From an uncultured Bacteroidales bacterium (GTDB lineage Bacteria > Bacteroidota > Bacteroidia > Bacteroidales > Bacteroidaceae): a stretch of DNA of 51,475 nucleotides. The notes under the pieces are model-generated. The model made no database searches. It was given only the letters and a program-made list of their open reading frames with translations, and had not been told where the DNA came from. Shown here piece after piece: positions 9,130-17,200 of the stretch (its first letter is position 1; the number at the start of each line of letters is the position of its first letter). The position numbers were made by a program, and so were the translations under genes. The stretch lies in contig CALCYA010000015.1 in assembly GCA_937906165.1 (NCBI GenBank), positions 1 to 51,475 of the forward strand, in the 5' to 3' direction.

Positions 9130-12100
9130 TTATCGGAACATTATTGACAATGACAATGTATAAGAACGGGCAAACGGGTAATCAAGGCCTCGCTCCATTC
9201 TGATTGGCGAGATACGCGCGATGTCGTTTGTGGTGAAGTTCAAGGCAAGCACATCCACATTGGCCTGACGCAGGAACTTGAAGTTCTCACCGCTGAATCT
9301 GTAACCGAAATTGAGTGACGCGAACCTTATTTCGTTGTCGTCCATGATGAAACGCGTACTTGCAGGAGTATTGGCACCAGTGGGGCTGAAACCTACATAA
9401 GGCTTAACGTCACCAGGCTTTTCCCAACGTCCCTGACCGGCACGCTTGTCGAGGTTATATGCCACATTCTGGTTCTCAATCTTGTCTACGAGTGTCTGGT
9501 TGTACACCACTCCACCATACTTGTAAGTAAAGCCGAGTGAGCATGAGAAATCCTTCCAGTTGATGTTTGTTGAGAGAGTACCGCTTATCTTGGGGTTGGT
9601 ATCACCCACAGGCACCTTGTCGTTGGCATTCCACACGAATGTCTTCGTTCCGTCGCGTTTCAGGTACACCTCCTTACCGGTCACCGGATCAACGCCCAAC
9701 GAGCGCACCACATAAAGCGTTGTAGTCGACTCACCCTCGCGATACTGCGGCAGAGGTGCATTGGGCGACTTCATCTGCTCCTCGTTGACCTTCTTTAGAT
9801 AGTCGGATAGCTTGCGTATCTTGTTACGGTTGCAGTTGGCATTGGCATTGATGGTCCAGAAGAACTGACGGCGCAGATCCTGTACGGCAATGACGTTCAA
9901 TGACGCATCAAAGCCCTTGTTCTGCAACTCACCCGCGTTCATCACCATTGTAGCGAATCCCGTTGACGGTGCAAGGTCATAGTTTGTAAGCAGCTCCTTT
10001 GTTATGTTGTCATAATAGTTGAACGACACGTTCACACGGTTCTTCCAGAAGCCGAAATCGACAGAGAGACTGGTGTTGTGAGTCTTAGCCCAGCCGAGTT
10101 CGGTATTGTTCAGACCGCTGAGCAGCGCTCCCAATACCGGGAACGAGCCGTAAGGACGCATGGTATTCGAGAAGGTATAGTACTCGATGGCGTCGGCCGG
10201 GCTGAAGTTCTGCTCACCTGTCACACCGTAGCTTGCACGGAAGACAAGGTTCGACAGATAACCCTTGAGCCAACGCTCGTTGTGGGCATTCCAACGTCCG
10301 CCGACAGACCAGAACGGCACAAGGTCATGCTTTGCATAGCGTGACGAAGCCTCGCCGCTGATGTTGAAGTCAACGGAGTAACGGTTGTCGTAGCTGTACG
10401 AGAACTGGCCGATAAGGCCCACTGAACGTGATATGTTCTCGTTACCGATGTTGCTCATATTGGTCTCCATCTTGTTACCGAAGATGAAGTCATCCATGTG
10501 TGTATCGGGGTAACCGGTAGCCGACAGGTTCACATACTCGTTCCTGTCCTCGCTTATTGTCCAGTTACCGAAGATGCTGAAGAGGTGCTTCTTGATTACA
10601 AGGTTATAGTTGATACCCAGGTTGCTCGACCATGATGCCATGCTACCTGTGCTCTTGAAATAGCTACCCTTGCGTGTGAGGTCGTCCTCGAGCTCAAAGC
10701 TCGTATGGTCGGCCGGGAGGAACCTGTCTGTTCCTGCCATACCTCTTGAATAAGAGAACTGCTCTGTAATACGCAGATTCTTCAGCAGCATATACTCAAG
10801 GCCTATACTTGTTGTCACATTGAGGCTGTTGGTAAGATCCTTGATACCTACTGTTGCATCGTAGAGCGGGTTAGTGATGACTGTACTCTGGCCGCTGACA
10901 GTGTTGTTGTCGAGCACCTTCTGCGGCTTACCGTTGGCATCGGTAGGTATATAATAAGGATTAAGCCTTGTATATTGCGAGAATGAACCGTAAGGCGAGT
11001 TCTTGCTGTCCGACTCGGAGACGCTCACATTGGCACGCATGGTGAACTTGTCCTTCATATATGTCATATTGAAGTTCACGCCCTTTGTCTGGTTCTCCGA
11101 TTCCTTCATGACACCCGGCTGCATTGCAGCGTTGACATCAAGGCTGTATCGGAACGCCTCGGTACCGCCGGCAACACTCACCGAGTGACGGTGCTGTATG
11201 GCCGTACGCAAAGGCTTCGACAGCCAGTAGGTATTCACACCGCCCAGCACATTGCGCCTGTACTTATTATAAAGGTTCATGTGCGCGGCATTGTTGGGGT
11301 TGTAAAGGCCCGCTCTCCACTCGGTTTCGAGCTTTGTCGACGCATCCATCATATTATAGTCGGTGAGGTCGGGAGCCTGCACTGTCATTGTTCCGTTGTA
11401 CGAAACAGAGAGGGCACCGTCGGGAGCCACCTTTGTCTCCACTACTACAACACCGTTGGCAGCACGTGAACCGTACACCGATGTTGCCGCCGCATCCTTG
11501 AGGATCGTGATGCTCTCCACACGCTCGGGGTCGAGGTCAAGGATTCTGCTCAATGGCACGGTGAAACCGTCAAGCACAAAGAGCGGAGTGTTAGGACGGC
11601 TCGATACATTGTCGAGCATAAGGTCCATGCTGTTCATTGACTTTGAACCGAGCGACTGGTCTCCACGGATCTGGAAGTCTGGCTCGGCATTGGGGTCAGA
11701 ACCGCTCCTGTTGTTCTCGATAATCTTGAAGCTGGGGTCAAAGAACTGCAAGCCCTTGAGGATGTTCGTCGGGCTCATCTTGCGCAGGTCGTCACCCTTT
11801 ACCTCAACATAGTTACCGGTAAAGCTGTTCTTGCTTCGGCGGCTGATACCGGTCACCACAACATCATCGAGTTCGATGCTCGGCTTCAGTTCAATGACAA
11901 TATTAGGTTCATTCCTCTGTATCTGCTTTGACTGAGCTGTGTAGCCCACATAAGAGACATTGATTGACTCGTTCTTGTGGAGGCGCAGGCTGAACTTTCC
12001 GTCAATGTCAGTCATACCGCCACGGGCACCGTCACTCTTGCCGGTTCCGTCCGTAATGAGCACCGTGGCACCTATAAGCGGCTCCTTGGTGTCATTGTCC

Positions 12101-12498
12101 AGTACCACACCCGACACTGTGAGCAGCTGCTTGTCCTTCTCCTGCTGTTTGTCGGGTTCAACTATAATCAGATTCTCCCCCTCGTAACGTATAACCACAT
12201 CCTGGTCACCGATGAGGTCGCCCAGCACCTTGTCCAGCGGTTTGTCCTTAACGACAAGACTTGTAGGCTTGTTTATGTTCCACAGCGAGACCTCCTGCAA
12301 TGAAATCTTGGCATTGGCGGCCTCGGCAACCATCTCAAGGACCTTACCCAGAGGCTGGTTGCTGACCCTCAGGGTTACAGGCTTTTCTTTCCATGAAGCG
12401 GCCGACTGCGCATGCACGGCAGCATTGCTGCACACAAGCACAATGGCAACCACAAGCAATTTGAAGAAAAACCTGAAATCAGAAATAGTTTTTCTCAT
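9130..12498 (-). CDS. SusC/RagA family TonB-dependent transporter with STN domain
   Basis: The frame opens at 12552, but the start at 12498 (MRKTISDFRFFFKLL) gives a good signal peptide and 1122 residues. Domains in order: STN (about 35-105; VTLRVSNQPLGKVLEMVAE), a carboxypeptidase-D-like regulatory domain (about 125-205; GVVLDNDTKEPLIGATV), a plug (about 215-355; VYGSRAANGVVVVETK) and a 22-strand barrel ending in LSLSIMFR. It imports its ligand across the outer membrane using TonB energy. An STN domain normally means trans-envelope signalling to a FecR-type anti-sigma factor, but no FecI/FecR pair lies in this window. The gene is 218 nt downstream of the preceding gene, across a repeat. Confidence 0.95.
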   Translation of the reverse strand: MRKTISDFRFFFKLLVVAIVLVCSNAAVHAQSAASWKEKPVTLRVSNQPLGKVLEMVAEAANAKISLQEVSLWNINKPTSLVVKDKPLDKVLGDLIGDQDVVIRYEGENLIIVEPDKQQEKDKQLLTVSGVVLDNDTKEPLIGATVLITDGTGKSDGARGGMTDIDGKFSLRLHKNESINVSYVGYTAQSKQIQRNEPNIVIELKPSIELDDVVVTGISRRSKNSFTGNYVEVKGDDLRKMSPTNILKGLQFFDPSFKIIENNRSGSDPNAEPDFQIRGDQSLGSKSMNSMDLMLDNVSSRPNTPLFVLDGFTVPLSRILDLDPERVESITILKDAAATSVYGSRAANGVVVVETKVAPDGALSVSYNGTMTVQAPDLTDYNMMDASTKLETEWRAGLYNPNNAAHMNLYNKYRRNVLGGVNTYWLSKPLRTAIQHRHSVSVAGGTEAFRYSLDVNAAMQPGVMKESENQTKGVNFNMTYMKDKFTMRANVSVSESDSKNSPYGSFSQYTRLNPYYIPTDANGKPQKVLDNNTVSGQSTVITNPLYDATVGIKDLTNSLNVTTSIGLEYMLLKNLRITEQFSYSRGMAGTDRFLPADHTSFELEDDLTRKGSYFKSTGSMASWSSNLGINYNLVIKKHLFSIFGNWTISEDRNEYVNLSATGYPDTHMDDFIFGNKMETNMSNIGNENISRSVGLIGQFSYSYDNRYSVDFNISGEASSRYAKHDLVPFWSVGGRWNAHNERWLKGYLSNLVFRASYGVTGEQNFSPADAIEYYTFSNTMRPYGSFPVLGALLSGLNNTELGWAKTHNTSLSVDFGFWKNRVNVSFNYYDNITKELLTNYDLAPSTGFATMVMNAGELQNKGFDASLNVIAVQDLRRQFFWTINANANCNRNKIRKLSDYLKKVNEEQMKSPNAPLPQYREGESTTTLYVVRSLGVDPVTGKEVYLKRDGTKTFVWNANDKVPVGDTNPKISGTLSTNINWKDFSCSLGFTYKYGGVVYNQTLVDKIENQNVAYNLDKRAGQGRWEKPGDVKPYVGFSPTGANTPASTRFIMDDNEIRFASLNFGYRFSGENFKFLRQANVDVLALNFTTNDIARISPIRMERGLDYPFARSYTLSLSIMFR

Positions 12499-12554
12499 AT
12501 TATTGTCAGTTAGTTTTTGGACTGAATTAATGTTAGTTTGCAATATTGTCATTG

Positions 12555-12716
12555 CCTTTCATAGCACTGTAGAATCTCCTTTTCCGCTGTTGTTTTAGAG
12601 ATCCTTTGACAATGCTGGCGGTTTTTTAGAGATCCCCGTCGCTTCGCTCTGTCGGAACCGTAGGTCGCCGCCCGCAGGGGCTAAAGGCAATGACAATGTC
12701 CGCGGTTTTGAGATTA
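12555..12716. repeat. Dispersed repeat block inside the SusCD operon
   Basis: The gap between the first gene and susC is filled by inverted copies of the window's repeats. The 58-bp module lies at 12637-12694, one mismatch from 408-465, and next to it are phrases such as AGAGATCCTTTGACAATG that recur near 622-700. I see no SusC promoter here. Confidence 0.7.
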
Positions 12717-13685
12717 TTATTGCAGAAGCATTTCAAGGATTCCCTTATAGAAAGTATTGCTGTTATACTTTTCAATATAATCCTTATAAAGAACATCGGC
12801 TCTCTCAATCTCCTGACCGTTCATTATGAAGTTACGCAACAGGGTGTAAAGCACAAAGTCACGCTGCTCGCCTGTGTAGAACGCAGCGAACTCCTTATAC
12901 ATATCCTCCATCACCTTGGGCATTTCATACTCCTTGCCACTCTCCTTTGCTGACTTCTCATTCATGAAGAAAGAGTAACGCATAAGCAGGCTCGCATACT
13001 CGGGGCAGCTCATTGACTCCGCATCGGTTCTTGTAACATAGCCGTCCATAATGTTCCAGTAGTCACCAATCTCCTGCTCGGCAACAGCAAGGCCACGTGT
13101 GCTTGCATACATCACAGGATACTCCATATATGACATATATACATCGTAGTCGACCATTGCGGTGGCATAGTTTTTCATTTCGGGGCTTGCAGCGCTCTTC
13201 TCTATAAGAGCTGTAACCTTCTCGAGCAAGGCACGTGAGTCGTCGATACGTTTTTTGGGCTTTACATCAAGAGCGATACATCCAAGCAACTGGCTCTTGT
13301 AACGCATAGTGCGCTTTACATTTTCGATGCTCCTCATAAGGCGGTTGTTCTTTACCGCGCGCTCCGAACCGCTGTACTCCACCTTTGCATTCTTGCCGTC
13401 GTAGTTGACATCGACGTGCAGGCTATCGCCAGGCTGCAGATAGACATTCACACGGCCGTTGATTGTGATACACACAAGACCATCGCACTCAAAGCTGTAT
13501 AGATGCTCCTCGCCTGGGTTTGTGTGGAACTCTGCCGCAATGAGCGGCGTCTGGATGCAGTCAAAGTAGACCATATCCTTTTGATAGCCATAGACTTGAG
13601 CACTCAAAGTAGTCCTCTGCTGTGCTGTTGCTGAGCCGATAACGGCAAAAAATGCCACAAGTGCGAACAATAGATTTCTTTTCAT
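12717..13685 (-). CDS. Exported DUF4369-like protein lacking a thioredoxin domain
   Basis: The 322-residue protein begins with a signal peptide (MKRNLLFALVAFFAVIGSATAQ). A beta domain similar in plan to the N-terminus of the three TlpA-like proteins of the same operon follows (GRVNVYLQPGDSLHVDVNY), then a long helical domain (about 110-322). It stops where its relatives would begin their thioredoxin fold, and a repeat block starts just after the stop codon. It therefore has no CxxC. It may be a true domain-lacking paralogue or a gene shortened by repeat insertion. It is the promoter-proximal gene of the run. Confidence 0.75.
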   Translation of the reverse strand: MKRNLLFALVAFFAVIGSATAQQRTTLSAQVYGYQKDMVYFDCIQTPLIAAEFHTNPGEEHLYSFECDGLVCITINGRVNVYLQPGDSLHVDVNYDGKNAKVEYSGSERAVKNNRLMRSIENVKRTMRYKSQLLGCIALDVKPKKRIDDSRALLEKVTALIEKSAASPEMKNYATAMVDYDVYMSYMEYPVMYASTRGLAVAEQEIGDYWNIMDGYVTRTDAESMSCPEYASLLMRYSFFMNEKSAKESGKEYEMPKVMEDMYKEFAAFYTGEQRDFVLYTLLRNFIMNGQEIERADVLYKDYIEKYNSNTFYKGILEMLLQ

Positions 13686-13733
13686 AGTTGTACTTTTATA
13701 TAACGTTTTTTATCAAAATTCCCATAAAAAAGG

Positions 13734-13764
13734 CAAAATTATCAATTTTGCATATAAATACAAA
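13734..13764 (-). promoter_or_regulatory. Bacteroidetes-type promoter of the SusCD/TlpA operon
   Basis: On the minus strand, TTTG (13764-13761) is followed after exactly 19 nt by TAATTTTG (13741-13734), a full match to the TTTG-N19-21-TAnnTTTG consensus. The start codon at 13685 implies a leader of about 40 nt. A second TAnnTTTG box (TAAATTTG, 13768-13761) overlaps the -33 element. Confidence 0.75.
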
Positions 13765-13887
13765 TTTAATGCAACGAAATCATTCACAATAATTGTTAAA
13801 AGAACGTTTAACGAGGAACGAGGAACGATTAACGAGGAAGGCTTAACGAGAAAAGAGGAGTCTAATGGGTTAACGGTTAAAGGAAAC

Positions 13888-13929
13888 CCCTCAGTCGCCA
13901 TGCGACAGCTCCCCTAAGACCAGGGGAGC
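13888..13929. repeat. Double-hairpin REP-like unit
   Basis: CCTCAGTC leads into the hairpin GTCGC-CAT-GCGAC (13894-13906), followed by the hairpin GCTCCCC/GGGGAGC (13908-13929) with loop TAAGACCA. The plan matches the units at 286-343 and about 24290-24323. Confidence 0.6.
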
Positions 13930-14071
13930 AATGAATTAAACGATGAACGGTCAATGTTAAATTTCAACGTAGAACTATAAAGACTCCCCGCCAACCGTTA
14001 ATCGCTAATTGTCGTTAATCGTTCCTCGTTAATCGTTTTTTCAAGTTCTGTATAAAAAAAAACGTTTTTTT

Positions 14072-14102
14072 CTTGTTTAAAACTCAAAAATAAGTACATT
14101 TG
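14072..14102 (+). promoter_or_regulatory. Promoter of the 1719-residue surface protein gene
   Basis: CTTG (14072-14075) is followed after 19 nt by TACATTTG (14095-14102), a full match to the TAnnTTTG box. Transcription should start near 14109, giving a leader of about 130 nt. Confidence 0.7.
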
Positions 14103-14117
14103 TGTGCTCGGACTATA

Positions 14118-14179
14118 TTGCCTTACAAGGCATTAGAGCCGCGAAATAGCAAAAAGAAAGGCAATAAAAATGTTGCCTT
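14118..14179 (+). promoter_or_regulatory. Leader with two mutually exclusive hairpins
   Basis: Four short blocks alternate: TTGCCTT (14118-14124), AAGGCA (14127-14132), AAGGCAA (14158-14164) and TTGCCTT (14173-14179). Neighbouring blocks form two hairpins, but the first block can equally pair with the third. A T-rich run follows at about 14193-14205. This is compatible with a regulatory or stabilising leader; no known riboswitch class was recognised. Confidence 0.45.
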
Positions 14180-14238
14180 ACAATATGACGCGATTTTTTA
14201 TTTTTAATTAACTTATTTATTAACCAAAACCAACATTT

Positions 14239-17200
14239 ATGAAAAAGTTTACACTTTTCTTAATGTCGATGTTCCTTTTCTTGGGAACAGCGATGGCGCA
14301 GAGCTACAGTCTCACCGAGACAAGATTGAGCTCTGACGAGTTGAATGCAAAGACTGCATCGACTCTCGTTGCCATTAAGAACCTGTCGGCTACCAACAAT
14401 TACTACTTTGTTGGCAACACAGGTGCCGCACCTTACAGCGCAGCTGATTTCAGCGATGCAGCTGTATTCGTATGGCAGCCTGTTGAGGAAGGAGTTGCAG
14501 GCTCTTACTACCTGATGAAGCCCGATGGCACTTACATGCAGGCTACATCACCAAAGGATTTCGGTACAGTTGAAGGTGCCGCAGTATTCACATCATCTAA
14601 CCCTACGACTGCCAATGGTCAGTTCAACGGTGACTCAGATTCTCAGGCGTTCATTGATGACGAGGCACTGCTTGTTCGTTTCATGAACACTGCAGCAGGC
14701 AACTGGATCAACGTCCAGAACGGTGATAATGGTACTCCTGTCTACAACAACGGCCCTGGCGGATGGACAATCCACTACGTATACGCTGTTGAGGCTGCTA
14801 CTGTTGAGCCAGAACCAGAGCCAGAGCCAGTGGTTCCAGCAGAGGGTGAGCTTGTATTGGCTTTGACAAGCGACCTGATTGGCGAGGCTCCTTATCAGCT
14901 CTCTGACGAGGATGCAGCTAAGGTATTTGCATTGTCAGATTTGACTGTTGCTGTAAAGGTGAACACTCCTGCTGCCATGAGCGGCCGTTGTGCACTTTTC
15001 TGTACATCTGACCCGACACAGGCTGCAAACGTAGATGCCAAGGGTATAAACTCTGCTTATGTTGCTTACGGTACATCAAATGCAAACACCGGCTACCTGG
15101 CTTCTTGCAAGACGGGCGACCGCTTCACAGCAGGTGATATTCCTGTAGCTACAGAGGGTGTTGTATTGGTTTACGTAATCAACCCGACCAACAATCTCTT
15201 CCAGCTTTACATCAACGGCACATTCATAAAGGAATGGAACAACGCTCACGCTGACGGTTTCATGGCTGCCTATGAGATTGCGACTCCACAGATGGTAAAG
15301 GCAGACTATGCTGATGCGAACATCTACATCGGTGGCGGTATGACAGCCGAGGGCGCATTCGAGGCATTTACAGGCGCTGTTACAGGCGTTGAGGTTTACA
15401 ACGGTGCACTCACAGCCGAGGAGATTGCAAACGTATTCGCAGTTACCGAGCCGGAGCCATCTGTTGAGACATTTGCTGTTACAGCAGACCTCTTCCCAAC
15501 TGTTGAGGGTGACGTTACAGAGATCAAGGGTATCCGCGTTGAGGCTGGTCAGGGTCCTGCCCTTGCAAACCTCCCTACAGGTTGGACACTTACCAATGAG
15601 GCAGGTGATGAGTTCACAATGAATATTGAATGGCTCTACGACTATGAGACAATCCTTATCATGGTTAACCCTGCAATCACAGAGGCCGGTACTTACACTC
15701 TTACAATCCCTGCAGGTAGCTTGAAGACCGACGACGGCAAGGAGTGCGAGGCTGCCGAGTTCAGCTGGACAATCGCAGGCGCTGTTGTTGAAGAGACATT
15801 CCCCAAGCTTTCTAACGACGAAACTCGTTACTACTACAAGATAGCAAGCTACAACCGTGGCGGTTACCTCTCTTCAGTAGGTGATGGCGCAGGCGTTCAG
15901 CACGTTGCTGAGTCAATGGCAAGCTACTGGTATTTCACAAAGGCTGACGAGAATGGCGGTGTTTACTTCCACAACTACACATCAGAGCAGACTCTCGGTG
16001 CAGACAAGACTATGTCTGACACTCCTGCAATATGGTACGTTCTTGCAAACGGTGTAAACGAGGAGGGTCACGCAATTTCTTCTACTAACCCAATCAGCAG
16101 CAGCAGCTGTATCGACGCTAACAACTACAACACAGGCGTAGGTTCATGGAACCCAAGCGCAACTGACTGGCACGGTACCACATGGGTATTCTCAGAGGTT
16201 GACGTTGACGCTATGATTGCTGAGCTCCAGGCTGCACGCGACGCATTTGACGCAGCATACGCTGAGGCACAGGCTATCCTTGATGAGGCAGGCCTCCAGA
16301 CTGTAGAAGAGGCTATCACATTGCAGACCACAGACGAGACCGCAGCTGGTTATATCTACTCAAATGCTCCAGATACAGGCGAGGGAAGTATCCACCACCT
16401 TGTTGACGGCATTGTTGGTGATGCTCAGAACTTCTTCCACTCTAACTGGCATGACAACGGTGCATCAAGCGACGGACTTGACCACTATCTGCTTGTAGAC
16501 TTGGGCGCAGAGGCTTCAATCTCTGACTTCAAGTTCAATTACCACACACGTACAGGTGCCGCAAACGACTACCCGGTAGACATTCTCATTGAGGGTAGCA
16601 ACGACGGAACTGAATTCTTTGAGGTTGGTAATGTTACCGGTATTACAGCACGTGGCAACGAAAGCTACACATCTCCTGCTATCACATCAGAGACAGCATA
16701 TCGTTATCTGCGTTTCATGGTAACCAAGACATCTACAGACCGCACTGGTACCGGTGTTGCTCACAACTACTTCCACATGGCTGAGTTCGGCATCTCAAGC
16801 ATTACCGCAACTATCGCCGAGGAGTATGCTGACCTTGTAGGTGAGATTTCAAACCTTGAAGTTGTTGCAGGTCAGTATGCTGACAACGCCGAGTACGGCA
16901 AGGATCAGCTTATCGCCGCTACTGAGGCTATCAAGGCAGCTGTAGCAGGTATCTATGCAACAGACGAGCAGATTTCAGCTCTCGAGGAGTTGATTGCACA
17001 GGCTGATGCAATGTTGGAGGAGGTTGGCTATTCAGCTACTTCTACAACACTCACAGCTATTGACATCGCTTCAAATGCCGATGCAATGCTCTACAGCAAC
17101 GCACCTTGTACAAATACAAGTTGGGGCGACCAGTTCACAACATGGCAGTATCTCTTCGACAACGATCCTTCTACTCTCTTCCACTCTGAATATGACAACG

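Larger units (their letters stand above)
13686..14238. other. Divergent intergenic region with promoters and repeats
   Basis: No gene is seen in these 553 nt. They hold the minus-strand operon promoter (13734-13764), the promoter and leader of the large plus-strand gene (14072 onward) and, between them, a block of low-complexity inverted repeats. AACGAGGAACGATTAACGA (13817-13835) recurs inverted at 14012-14030. Confidence 0.75.

Noticed and set aside
9130..12498. SusCD locus as a polysaccharide utilisation locus
   Set aside because: No glycoside hydrolase, polysaccharide lyase, sulfatase or hybrid two-component regulator lies in the operon; the partners are DUF4843, PKD-like and thioredoxin-type proteins.
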